Positions 7,548 through 15,888 of a stretch of 45,581 nt of DNA are shown piece after piece (the stretch's first letter is position 1; the number at the start of each line of letters is the position of its first letter). Under the pieces are notes generated by a model. That model made no database searches. It was given only the letters and a program-made list of their open reading frames with translations, and was not told where the DNA came from. This DNA comes from Bacteroidota bacterium (GTDB taxonomy: Bacteria; Bacteroidota; Bacteroidia; Bacteroidales; F082): positions 1-45,581 of the forward strand of contig JAJRQN010000061.1 of assembly GCA_024280235.1 (NCBI GenBank), written 5' to 3'. The translations under genes and the position numbers were made by a program.

Positions 7548-9335
7548 CTAAGCAGAAAGCATTTCGTCAATAGCCTTACAGGCACGGAAGCCGTCTGCGA
7601 TAGCTGAAATAGCATCGGCAGTACGGTTGACGGCATCACCACCGGCAAACACTTTAGGATCACCGGTTTGTTGTTTTTCGTTGACGATGAAACGACCTCT
7701 TTCGATTTTGATTTTGTCTTCAAATTCTTTTTCGAGGAAGCTGTAATCGCCCATCTGGCCAATGGCAGCCATTACCGCCGTAGCTTCTATAATAGTGTTG
7801 CTACCTTCGATGGCCACCGGTTTCGGGCGTCCGCCTTTAGGATCGGGAACCATTTCGGCTTTCAGATATTCGACTGACTTCACATGGCCATTTTCATCCT
7901 TATGCACTTTAATGGGAATACCTTGCGGAATAATGTGAACGCCTTCGTCCTCGGCACCCTCTATTTCTTCCCAGTCAGCAGGCATATCTTCTACACGACG
8001 TCGGTAAAGAATGGTAACATCAGCTCCAAAGCGACGGCTGACACGTGCGGCATCAATGGCTACGTTTCCGCCTCCTACTACAATCACCTTATCACCGATG
8101 TCCACTTTATCGCCGGAGTTAATCATATACAGGTAGCGGAAAGCCTGCATAGAGCCTTTGGCATCTTCACCATCAACACCCAACGACCATGCATCAGGGA
8201 AACCAACACCCATAAAGACAGCATCAAACTTATTGTAAATCTCTTTGAATGAAATGTCTTTGCCTACCTTGGTATTAAAATTAATTTTTACGCCAATACT
8301 TTTGATGTAATCTATTTGTTTGTCAAGACTTTCGATGGGCAAACGATATTTAGGGATGCCATACATGGTAGCACCACCAGCCTTGGCACTGGATTCATAA
8401 ATGGTTACGTCGTAACCACGCAGGGCAAGATAATAAGCGGCGGTAAGGCCGGAAGGACCTGCACCGATAATACCAACTGTTTTACCGTTGGCTTCTCTTA
8501 TTTCCGGATTGACAATTTCGCGTGTAATATCAGCAGTTACAGCTGTTTCGGTAGCATAACGTTTCAACCAGCGGATGGCAAGTGCTTCACCACGGGAGGC
8601 AATAGCACAAACATCTTCGCAACGGCGGGTACAGACTTTCCCACACATTTCGGGTAGCGGGTTGTTGTCGTAGATAATCCGAACGGCATCGGCATCGTTT
8701 CCGGCGGCAATAGCGTTAATATACTCGGGGATATGCATGTGTTCGGGACAAACTTCGGTACAAAGTCCGCAGCTGATACAACGGCTGGCTTCGGCACGGG
8801 CTTCGGCTTCGTTGTATCCCAGAACCACTTCTGCAAAACTCTTCACACGCTCTTTGCCTTCAAGTTCGGGCATAGGAACACGGTCTAAAACGTTCAGCGA
8901 CGTTTCTTCAGTACTGAAGAAAGAGATTTGTTCTTTCCCTTCCGGATTGTCTTTGCCGGGAGTCCATAGGAAACTGTCGGGGTCTTCACTTACATACAAA
9001 TAATCCTTGGTCAGACTTAAACTTCCCGTAGGGCAAACCTCAACACAAAGCGCACACCAGCAGCAACGACCATTGTCCACTCGTGGACGTAATCCCGAAT
9101 CCCCTTTTTTTCCATCATGGCCTTCGATATGAATCATGTCGATGGCGGCATTCTGGCAAATGGTGGAGCAGTTACCACAACCTATACATTCGTCCAAATC
9201 ATTAAAGTGAAGGCCACGATAACGGTCGGCTGCTTCTTTCGATTCCTTTGGGTAAGAGATAGTATGTGGTTTCTTCCCAAACTGCTTAAGAGCAGTTAAT
9301 GGTTTCAGTGTTCCGTTTAGATCAAAAAAGCTCAT
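7548..9335 (-). CDS. Dicluster ferredoxin (MbxN/NuoI-like) fused to GltD/NfnB-type NAD(P)-FAD oxidoreductase
   Basis: The 595-aa protein joins two modules. Residues 45-110 hold two 4Fe-4S motifs, C50-x2-C53-x2-C56-x3-C60 and C91-x2-C94-x2-C97-x3-C101-P, like the NuoI/MbhN electron-transfer subunit. From about 160 follows a full GltD/NfnB-type unit. It has cluster cysteines C186-C189-C192-C196 and C231-C235-C239-C243, a GxGxxG FAD site (VGIIGAGPSGLTAA, about 287-300), a second Rossmann motif for NAD(P) (VIVVGGGNVAIDAARVSRR) and a C-terminal FAD motif (KVFAGGDAVN). It is the last gene of the operon, 29 bp after the large-subunit gene. I infer that it replaces the plain N subunit and connects the complex to NAD(P)H as well as to ferredoxin. 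Whether the cofactor is NADPH or NADH cannot be decided by eye. Confidence 0.9.
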   Translation of the reverse strand: MSFFDLNGTLKPLTALKQFGKKPHTISYPKESKEAADRYRGLHFNDLDECIGCGNCSTICQNAAIDMIHIEGHDGKKGDSGLRPRVDNGRCCWCALCVEVCPTGSLSLTKDYLYVSEDPDSFLWTPGKDNPEGKEQISFFSTEETSLNVLDRVPMPELEGKERVKSFAEVVLGYNEAEARAEASRCISCGLCTEVCPEHMHIPEYINAIAAGNDADAVRIIYDNNPLPEMCGKVCTRRCEDVCAIASRGEALAIRWLKRYATETAVTADITREIVNPEIREANGKTVGIIGAGPSGLTAAYYLALRGYDVTIYESSAKAGGATMYGIPKYRLPIESLDKQIDYIKSIGVKINFNTKVGKDISFKEIYNKFDAVFMGVGFPDAWSLGVDGEDAKGSMQAFRYLYMINSGDKVDIGDKVIVVGGGNVAIDAARVSRRFGADVTILYRRRVEDMPADWEEIEGAEDEGVHIIPQGIPIKVHKDENGHVKSVEYLKAEMVPDPKGGRPKPVAIEGSNTIIEATAVMAAIGQMGDYSFLEKEFEDKIKIERGRFIVNEKQQTGDPKVFAGGDAVNRTADAISAIADGFRACKAIDEMLSA

Positions 9336-9364
9336 ATTTATCTGTTTTTCGTCTGATTCTTAAT

Positions 9365-10468
9365 TTATCGTTCAATTTCCGGAGGGCAGGTTCCCAGGCT
9401 ATTCATAATTGCGGATATATCGGCAACATTTTCACCTATCAGCAAGTCTTCAAGCAAGGTAATACCATGCACATAAGCCGCTCCGCGGAAATGCGTCCGG
9501 CGGGGATGCGTACTTCCATCGCTAACGATATACATTCCCACTTCACCACGGGTAGCTTCTGTACGAGCATAAGCATCGCCTTTGGGAAGTGTCCATTTAT
9601 GTGGATTTGGAATACGATTATAAAATTCTCCGGAAGGCATTTTTTCAATTACCTGGCGGATAATGCGAATGGATTGCCGAATTTCCTGACGACGCACCAA
9701 AGCACGTGCCCAGATATCGCCACCTTCCTGTGTGGGAACAATAAAATCAAGTTTATCATACACTTCGTAAGGATCATCAATACGGATATCACTTTTGATA
9801 CCACATCCACGCAACACAGGTCCTACAACGCCCCATTCTACTGCTTTCTCTTTAGAAATGATACCCACACCTTGCGTTCTTTTCTGAAAGATGGTGTTTT
9901 CGAACATCAGGTCATCATAATCTTTGAGTCTTTTTTCGAGATAATCCATGGTACGAAGTACTTTATCCGCAAAACCATCGGGAAGGTCACGGCGAACGCC
10001 ACCGGGCCAGATATACATATGATAAACACGGCCACCGGTAAGTTCTTCAAAAAGGTCAAGAATATAGTTCCTGTCACCCACACTCCATTGTCCCATGGTA
10101 TAAAGTCCGAGGGAGCCGTTCTGTCCGCCATACCAAAGCATATACGAAGCCATACGTGCAAGCTCAAGCATTAGCACACGGATATATTTTGCTCTTTCGG
10201 GTACTTCACGACCTTCGAGCAGTTCTACGGCACGGGCGTAAGATTCCTCTACCGGATCAGGTTCGGGAACACAAAAGCGGCACAGCAGGGTAAAACTCTG
10301 AAGCCAGTTCCTGCTTTCCTGTAATTTTTCAAAAGCACGGTGCAGATAGCCCACTTCGGTACGGGCCTTTACAATAGTGTCGCCTTCCACCTGCACTTTG
10401 ACCATCATATTTCCGGTGATACCCGGGTGCTGAGGCCCAATATATAATGTTGTCGCTTTTTCTCTCAT
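9365..10468 (-). CDS. mbxL: NuoD/MbxL-like large subunit without NiFe ligands
   Basis: This 367-aa protein belongs to the [NiFe]-hydrogenase/complex I 49-kDa subunit family (start MREKATTLYIGPQHPGITG). The start at 10468 is chosen because the family motif GPQHPG then lies at residue 11, and it leaves 1 bp to the NuoC-like gene. A longer in-frame reading to 10687 would overlap that gene. Hydrogenases need two CxxC pairs. Here the N-terminal pair survives as C63-R-F-C66, but the C-terminal pair is reduced to a single C361 in NSLGTCPPEIER. Three cysteines fit what is known of the archaeal Mbs L subunit, which holds a site-differentiated 4Fe-4S cluster. It is therefore not a hydrogenase. The electron acceptor is inferred, not shown. 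Confidence 0.9.
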   Translation of the reverse strand: MREKATTLYIGPQHPGITGNMMVKVQVEGDTIVKARTEVGYLHRAFEKLQESRNWLQSFTLLCRFCVPEPDPVEESYARAVELLEGREVPERAKYIRVLMLELARMASYMLWYGGQNGSLGLYTMGQWSVGDRNYILDLFEELTGGRVYHMYIWPGGVRRDLPDGFADKVLRTMDYLEKRLKDYDDLMFENTIFQKRTQGVGIISKEKAVEWGVVGPVLRGCGIKSDIRIDDPYEVYDKLDFIVPTQEGGDIWARALVRRQEIRQSIRIIRQVIEKMPSGEFYNRIPNPHKWTLPKGDAYARTEATRGEVGMYIVSDGSTHPRRTHFRGAAYVHGITLLEDLLIGENVADISAIMNSLGTCPPEIER

Positions 10469-10469
10469 T

Positions 10470-11039
10470 TTATCTTGAGTATTTTTTTGCAAAATCAGGT
10501 ATTTCTTCTCCATCACGGTCAGCAATAGATTCACGTACATCCTGTGCATCTTCTCTTCCGGGACGGTGCCAGAATGTTTTTTCGGCATAAGCTGCCGAGT
10601 CAAAATCGCGGCGGAAAGGCGGCGGGCCTTGCCAGTCTTCGAGGATAAACTCTTCAGGAGCCTCCAAACCGGTAAACTGAACACCAAACATTTCGCGCAA
10701 TTCCCTTTCGTACGTATTCATTTGACGCCAAATCATATCCAGATTGTCCATGACTGCATTATCGCGATCAAGACGTGTACGGACAAAAACTTTAATTTTA
10801 TCAGCCGGCGACCAAACAATAAACACAACTTCCAGTTCTCCATCTTCCAGCCAGTCAACGCAATTCACATCGGACAGGTGGACAAATCCCATTTCATCTT
10901 TCAGGTAGAAGAGTATGGCAGGGATGGTTTCCTTTTTTACAGAGAAATCAAGGCGATTGTCTTTAAAGTCATTTCGCTCTACGGCATCCGCAAAGTTGGC
11001 TTTAATCCGTTTGATAATACTTTCTTTAAGTTCTTTCAT
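10470..11039 (-). CDS. mbxK: NuoC/MbxK-like 30-kDa subunit
   Basis: The 189-aa protein matches the complex I 30-kDa subunit family. A mixed alpha/beta N-terminal region (about 25-130, LKDEMGFVHLSDVNCVDWLEDGELEVVFIVWSPADKIKVFVRTRLDR) is followed by the family signature YERELREMFGVQFTGLE and a PEEFILEDWQGPPPFRRDF tail. It is a structural subunit of the peripheral arm, packing against the L subunit. It sits 12 bp after the NuoB-like gene and 1 bp before the large-subunit gene, consistent with translational coupling. No cofactor ligands are expected or seen. Confidence 0.92.
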   Translation of the reverse strand: MKELKESIIKRIKANFADAVERNDFKDNRLDFSVKKETIPAILFYLKDEMGFVHLSDVNCVDWLEDGELEVVFIVWSPADKIKVFVRTRLDRDNAVMDNLDMIWRQMNTYERELREMFGVQFTGLEAPEEFILEDWQGPPPFRRDFDSAAYAEKTFWHRPGREDAQDVRESIADRDGEEIPDFAKKYSR

Positions 11040-11051
11040 AGATTCAATATT

Positions 11052-11597
11052 TTACCAGTTGTAATCAGGCATTATCCAGTTCGGAATGATTTTCTTTTGG
11101 TTTGCACGATACCACTCCAGATTGTCTTTATATTGCTGTGCTCCATTGGCACGGCCTTCGGCAATCCGTTTTTGCAGCTGTGCAAATCCGGAAAGAACAG
11201 CTTCGGGACGAGGCATGCAGCCATTAATGTAAACATCCACAGGAAGATATTTGTCAAGCACTTTAATGGTGTTGTATGAATCGTAGTACATGCCGCCATT
11301 AATGGTACAAGAGCCAAAGCCAATCACATATTTCGGGTCTTGCATCTGTTCATAAACCCGGATCACTCTTTTCATGGTTTTCACTGTCAGATAGCCGGTT
11401 ATGAGCAGTACATCAGCCTGTCGCGGAGTGGCAGCACCTCTTACTCCAAGACGCTCAGCATCGTAGCGGGATGTCATGGTAGGCGGAATTTCTATGGCAC
11501 CACATCCTGTTCCGTAAGCCAGTACCCATATGGAGTGCTTACGCGCCCAATTCTGGATGATATCTACTATCTTTTGAGAATTCTTATCGTTCATCAT
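11052..11597 (-). CDS. mbxJ: NuoB/MbxJ-like proximal Fe-S subunit
   Basis: The 181-aa small subunit would carry the Fe-S cluster next to the L-subunit site. Complex I relatives have adjacent cysteines (CC) plus two more. Hydrogenase relatives have CxxC plus two. Here only three cysteines exist in the whole protein: C32 (GTGCGAIEIPPT), C97 (FGSCTINGGMYYDSY) and C127 (NGCMPRPEA). The second cysteine of the tandem pair is glycine 33. A fourth ligand must come from a non-cysteine residue or another subunit, or the cluster is site-differentiated. The remaining motifs (PRQADVLLITG, GCMPRPE) are intact. The gene lies 12 bp after the NuoH-like gene. Confidence 0.92.
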   Translation of the reverse strand: MMNDKNSQKIVDIIQNWARKHSIWVLAYGTGCGAIEIPPTMTSRYDAERLGVRGAATPRQADVLLITGYLTVKTMKRVIRVYEQMQDPKYVIGFGSCTINGGMYYDSYNTIKVLDKYLPVDVYINGCMPRPEAVLSGFAQLQKRIAEGRANGAQQYKDNLEWYRANQKKIIPNWIMPDYNW

Positions 11598-11609
11598 AAT
11601 CTTTCAGGT

Positions 11610-12521
11610 TTAAAAAAATACAGCTTGTAGAATTGCCAGCAAGCCAAAAAAGCTGGGCCAGCCCCAAAACCATCTTACGGCCTGTTCGGTACGATAACGA
11701 GGTGTTGTTACACCATAAAGTACCGGAATTAAATAAAGAGCAAAAGTTTTTATAAGTAGTATCAGTAGGTTATCGGCTCCCCCCATGAAAAGGTCAACAT
11801 ACAAGGTAAGTTTGGCAAATGTAAATACCGAACCCGAAGACATCATAACAAACAAATATTTCCCTCCGTTTTCAGAAATGGGGCCTGAAGCCAACTCAGT
11901 AGGTGCTCCCACAATGTCAAAGGGTGAATATCTAAACATCCCAAACATGGCCATAACCGCGGCTACAAAAGCAAATGGGGAGGAGAACATTAACCATGTT
12001 CCGCTGTGAGCCTGTGCAGCCATCAAGCCGGTGATAGAGGTTGTGTGATATTGAATCATCAAAGCAACGAGAGCCAACACCCAGGGAATTTCAAATCCCA
12101 CCATTTGGCTCAATCCACGGGTTACACCAATGGCTGAGTTGGGGTTTCCGGTTTGACCGGCACCAAGAGCCATTCCCAACGGGCCGAAGGTCATAACGTA
12201 AAGCAGGAAAATCAGATCACCTTGAAAGTTTAGATTAGGAAACCACTGATTATGTGTCAAAACCGGAACAATCATGAGTGTCATTACCGAAGAAACCATT
12301 AAAAAGGCGGGGCCAAAATGGTGCATAACGCCGTGATGAATGGCCGATTTTTTGGATCCTAATTTAAAAGCATCGATAAAATTCTGATAAAATGGCGGGC
12401 CTTTCCGGTTTTGCACTCGGGCTGTGATTTTACGGCTCAATCCGCCATAAGTCATCCCTACTACAAAGGCCACGAGAAACGTGACGACCGCACCTAAAAT
12501 ATCCATTAATACTACTTCCAT
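11610..12521 (-). CDS. mbxM: NuoH/MbxM-like membrane anchor subunit
   Basis: The 303-aa protein has about eight membrane helices and belongs to the NuoH/HyfC/MbhM family that links the peripheral arm to the ion-pumping membrane arm. Family loops are visible: GGLSRKITARVQNRKGPPFYQNFIDAFKLGSKK after helix 1 and SQMVGFEIPWVLALVALM. The loop DIVGAPTELASGPISENGGKYL corresponds to the glutamate-rich cytoplasmic loop of complex I but has fewer acidic residues. The start ATG at 12521 or the later ATG at 12506 are both possible. It is 14 bp downstream of the H' fragment gene and 12 bp upstream of the NuoB-like gene. Confidence 0.93.
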   Translation of the reverse strand: MEVVLMDILGAVVTFLVAFVVGMTYGGLSRKITARVQNRKGPPFYQNFIDAFKLGSKKSAIHHGVMHHFGPAFLMVSSVMTLMIVPVLTHNQWFPNLNFQGDLIFLLYVMTFGPLGMALGAGQTGNPNSAIGVTRGLSQMVGFEIPWVLALVALMIQYHTTSITGLMAAQAHSGTWLMFSSPFAFVAAVMAMFGMFRYSPFDIVGAPTELASGPISENGGKYLFVMMSSGSVFTFAKLTLYVDLFMGGADNLLILLIKTFALYLIPVLYGVTTPRYRTEQAVRWFWGWPSFFGLLAILQAVFF

Positions 12522-12535
12522 TGATCTATTTTTTA

Positions 12536-12772
12536 TTAGAACAAAATGTTCTTAAACAACAACATAATTACCACAAATACAATCACATATACGGCATAAG
12601 TCTGTCCGTTTCCGGTATATATCCTTCGTAAGAATTCGAAAAGAGATTCCATCCCATCGGCAAATCCTGTGTAGTATTTATCAATCTGACGCCGCATAGC
12701 AGGAGCTACTGCCCGCAAAAAAGGCTGCATAAATCCAACCGAGAACGTGAGGTTCTCATCTTCGGCAGGCAC
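12536..12772 (-). CDS. C-terminal lateral-helix piece of the H' antiporter subunit (MbhI-like), cut off by an in-frame stop
   Basis: This segment encodes 78 residues from a possible GTG at 12772. An amphipathic region (FMQPFLRAVAPAMRRQIDKYYTGFADGMESLFEF) is followed by RRIYTGNGQTYAVYV and one membrane helix. This is the typical end of NuoL/HyfB-type subunits: lateral helix plus terminal helix. The same frame reads upstream without interruption through 19 more codons (KGYKTTRYVTTKDISSSGE) to the TAG stop at 12830-12832 of the preceding gene. The two pieces together make one subunit of about 619 residues. It is either a nonsense-split subunit, a re-initiated separate peptide like archaeal MbhI, or the product of stop-codon readthrough. 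No convincing ribosome-binding site precedes the GTG. Confidence 0.7.
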   Translation of the reverse strand: MPAEDENLTFSVGFMQPFLRAVAPAMRRQIDKYYTGFADGMESLFEFLRRIYTGNGQTYAVYVIVFVVIMLLFKNILF

Positions 12773-12829
12773 TTCACCTGAGGAACTAATATCTTTAGTG
12801 GTTACATATCGCGTAGTTTTGTATCCTTT

Positions 12830-14395
12830 CTATGTAAGGAAAACAACGAAAAAGACAAAAATAGCGATGATGTAATAGAGAATCGGCTGAAGGATGACGT
12901 TATCGCCCCAGACGTTCAAAATAACTGAAGAGTTCCAAAGATGTTTAAAAGTATCGATATATCCGAGGTCAACTAAACCGCTGTTGATAGGCTTCAGGAT
13001 AATACCCGGGAAAGTACCGAGAACAAACATCATAACAGCCATAAGAACCATTGGAACTACCATCGTAGCAGGCGCTTCTTTTACATGTGCCCACTCTTTC
13101 TCCTCCTGTCCGAGGAAGAAACCAAAGAGAAATTTGTAACAATAAAGAAATGCTGCCGTACTGGAAAAGAAAATAACAATAACAAGCAAATAGTGATTGC
13201 TGGTAATCAGTGCTTCGTAGAGCATCCATTTACCCACAAAGCCACCCAACGGAGGAATGCCCGCCAGCGCAATAATGGCAAATAAAGCGGCAAAAAACGT
13301 CCATGGCATTTTCCTTATCAGGCCGGTTACTTCGGTGAAGTTTGTAGTACCGGTTTGTTTTTCGACAGCACCGGTAACCATAAATAATGTTCCTTTGAAC
13401 AGGGCGTGCATCACAGCTAGAAATAAGCCGGCAAGCATACCGAGTTCGGTGCCAATGGCAATACCGGTAATAATGTATCCCAACTGAGCCACGGAAGAAT
13501 AAGCCAGCAACTTTTTGGCATCATCCTGTTTGATAGCCCAAAGGGTTCCAAGAACAGCAGTAATACCTCCCAACCAGGCAATCACTTCGCGGAACCATAC
13601 TCCCTGAGGAATCTGATTAATCATGGTTACCAGAACGATGACCATTCCGTAAACACCCATTTTTGATAATGCACCGGAGAATACAGCCGTATAAGCCATG
13701 GGCGCATTACTGTATGCATCGGGAGCCCACACGTGCAATGGCATCATAGCCGCTTTTACGCCCAAAGCCATCAAAAACAGAACGGGAATCCAAATCTGCA
13801 TACTCAGGCTCATATTGGGATAAAAGTTTATCATACTGCCAATCATAAAAGAGCCGGTCATATGATGAACCATTACAATGGCCATCAGCATGGCATAAGC
13901 GCCAATAGCGCTAAACACGAAATATTTGATACCGATACGCTGAATGTCGTTTCCGCTGTAAACAGTCATAAGGTAAGACGACCAGGTCATAATCTCCCAA
14001 AAGATAAAGAAGGAAATCAGGTCGAGGCTCAGCAGGATGCCCATCATGGCCATGATGCTGAGGATAAAGTTAAAGTAAAAATATCCTTTTCGTTCCCTGC
14101 CTTTCATGTAGCCAACGGCATAAATGGCAGCCATCGAACCAAGACCGAGAACAATCAGAGAAAAGAGCCAGCTAAAATGGTTCAAACCCCAGGAAAGTTT
14201 TATTCCTCCAAGCGGAAGCGTTACGGAATCAGCAATTTTTACATAAGTAAAAAACAATGAGGCCGGAACCAACACGGATAACAGGAAAAGAATATCCTGA
14301 AGCACCTTACTTATTTTTCCGGCAAAGTAGGTCAGCACCGCACCTCCGAGAAAAACTAAAAATATTATATGTATCATTTCCATAGTATTATTCAC
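12830..14395 (-). CDS. NuoL/N-type ion-pumping subunit H' (second antiporter-like subunit)
   Basis: The 521-aa protein has about 14 membrane helices. It carries the residues of a working antiporter-like subunit: Glu134 (FFIFWEIMTW, helix 5), Lys214 (ALGVKAAMMPLHVWAPDAYSNAP, helix 7), Lys245 (GALSKMGVYG, helix 8) and HALFKGTLF in helix 12. It ends with the hydrophobic stretch AIFVFFVVFLT at a TAG, and the same frame continues into a lateral-helix segment (see 12536-12772). In the Mbx/Mbs layout this is H', the proton- or sodium-pumping subunit nearest the M subunit. The gene lies 11 bp after the first antiporter gene. Confidence 0.9.
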   Translation of the reverse strand: MNNTMEMIHIIFLVFLGGAVLTYFAGKISKVLQDILFLLSVLVPASLFFTYVKIADSVTLPLGGIKLSWGLNHFSWLFSLIVLGLGSMAAIYAVGYMKGRERKGYFYFNFILSIMAMMGILLSLDLISFFIFWEIMTWSSYLMTVYSGNDIQRIGIKYFVFSAIGAYAMLMAIVMVHHMTGSFMIGSMINFYPNMSLSMQIWIPVLFLMALGVKAAMMPLHVWAPDAYSNAPMAYTAVFSGALSKMGVYGMVIVLVTMINQIPQGVWFREVIAWLGGITAVLGTLWAIKQDDAKKLLAYSSVAQLGYIITGIAIGTELGMLAGLFLAVMHALFKGTLFMVTGAVEKQTGTTNFTEVTGLIRKMPWTFFAALFAIIALAGIPPLGGFVGKWMLYEALITSNHYLLVIVIFFSSTAAFLYCYKFLFGFFLGQEEKEWAHVKEAPATMVVPMVLMAVMMFVLGTFPGIILKPINSGLVDLGYIDTFKHLWNSSVILNVWGDNVILQPILYYIIAIFVFFVVFLT

Positions 14396-14406
14396 TTAGC
14401 GGTTTA

Positions 14407-15888
14407 TTATTTCAATGATAAAACATTATGAATATATTGACCCTTATCCACCAAGGTGGCAGATGCTTTGTGCAGGATACCCGTAACCGCATCCGGATAG
14501 AATCCGATAAGCAGGATAGCAGCTCCCAAAATAAGCATTACAACGAGTGCATTGACAGTAGGTTTCTGCGGTTGGGTATTTTCTTCCTTTTTGAAGAAGT
14601 ATATCCTGTTGACAACGCGCAGGTAGTAAACCAATTCGATGACACTCACCATAAGCACCAGTACCATAATCAAAATCATGTTGCTGTCAGCAGCTGCGGT
14701 CATCACCGAGAGTTTACTCCAAAATCCGGCAAACGGCGGAAGGCCGACAATGGCAAAGGCACCAATCGCAAACAGCAGGGAGGTAATGGGCAGATATTTA
14801 GACATTCCGTTTACCTCCGTAATATTTTTCTCAGTAGAGTTATATACAAGGTAGCTTCCGGAGAAGAAAAGCAGTGATTTGGTAATGGCGTGATTCAGCA
14901 TCAAAAACAAAGCGGCAAAAACACCTTCTTTGGTACCGAAGCCGAAAGCAACCAGCACAAGTCCCATTTGGCCGATACTTGAGTAAGCCAGCATTCGTTT
15001 GAGTTTTTCCTGGCGGATAGCAGCTGTTTCGGCAATAATCAGCGTAATCATACCAATCAATATCAGGAAATTGAAACTACCCGAAAGGTCAAAGATGGTG
15101 TAAGTGTAACGGATAATGGCATAAACAGCGGCTTTAACTACGATCCCGGCAAAAGCGGCTCCCACAGGGCCTGGCGCTTCGGCATAAGCATCCGGCGCCC
15201 ATCCGTTAAGGGGAAAAATTTCCGCTTCAATTCCCAATGCAGTAACAAAAAAGATATACGACACGATTTTTAATGTCGGATTCATCAGGTGAATCTTACG
15301 GGCAATATCGGCCATATTCAGCGTACCGAGCTGTGAATAAATAATCATAATCGCCAGCAGTAAAAAAGTGGAGGCGATGGAACCCATCATAACATATTTG
15401 AAAGAAGCTTCCGCACTGTTACGACCTTTATAAAAAGCAGTAAGACCATAAGCCGAAATACTGGTAATCTCAATAAATACGAACATATTGAAAATATCAC
15501 CTGTGAGCACAATACCCACCGAACCTGTAATAAGCATCATCAACATGAGGAAATATTTCAGGGCGGGTTCGTAATCCACATTTCTTTTGAATCGATAGCT
15601 GTAAGCCCATACCAACAGTCCCAAAAAGATCATCAGGGTAACCAAAAAGCCGGAGAACGCATTAAATACAAGGTTAATCCCAATGGGAGGAACCCATCCG
15701 GCAATCACTTCAATGATGGGGCCGTGAACCAACACATGGTCTAAAAGATTAATGGCCAGAATCAACAAATAAGTGAGTACAAGTCCCGGTACAATCCTGA
15801 CCAGTTCTTTCCATATCATCCCGAGTAGTGGCATCAAAAATGCCGCCATCAGGGGAATTGCTATAAATAATACGGGAGTTCCTACCAT
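14407..15888 (-). CDS. mbxH: MrpD/MbxH-like antiporter subunit (first ion pump)
   Basis: The 493-aa protein has about 14 membrane helices and is of the MrpD/NuoN type. Helix 5 keeps the conserved glutamate (E140 in VFIEITSISAYGL), and helix 8 keeps lysine 252 (AGIVVKAAVYA). The helix 7 motif reads ALGIEAEIFPLNGWAPDAYAEAP, with Glu221 where most relatives, including the H' subunit next door, have lysine. The helix 12 segment NHAITKSLLFFSGS is normal. It starts 7 bp inside the preceding MrpC-like gene, so translation is probably coupled. It is one of two pump subunits of the complex. Confidence 0.92.
   Translation of the reverse strand: MVGTPVLFIAIPLMAAFLMPLLGMIWKELVRIVPGLVLTYLLILAINLLDHVLVHGPIIEVIAGWVPPIGINLVFNAFSGFLVTLMIFLGLLVWAYSYRFKRNVDYEPALKYFLMLMMLITGSVGIVLTGDIFNMFVFIEITSISAYGLTAFYKGRNSAEASFKYVMMGSIASTFLLLAIMIIYSQLGTLNMADIARKIHLMNPTLKIVSYIFFVTALGIEAEIFPLNGWAPDAYAEAPGPVGAAFAGIVVKAAVYAIIRYTYTIFDLSGSFNFLILIGMITLIIAETAAIRQEKLKRMLAYSSIGQMGLVLVAFGFGTKEGVFAALFLMLNHAITKSLLFFSGSYLVYNSTEKNITEVNGMSKYLPITSLLFAIGAFAIVGLPPFAGFWSKLSVMTAAADSNMILIMVLVLMVSVIELVYYLRVVNRIYFFKKEENTQPQKPTVNALVVMLILGAAILLIGFYPDAVTGILHKASATLVDKGQYIHNVLSLK

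Noticed and set aside
9365-10468. [NiFe]-hydrogenase large subunit
   Set aside because: Only three of the required cysteines are present (C63, C66, C361), the C-terminal CxxC pair is broken, and no maturation genes are nearby.
10469-10687. 73-residue N-terminal extension of the large subunit
   Set aside because: It overlaps the NuoC-like gene out of frame, and the family motif GPQHPG lies correctly placed from the later ATG at 10468.
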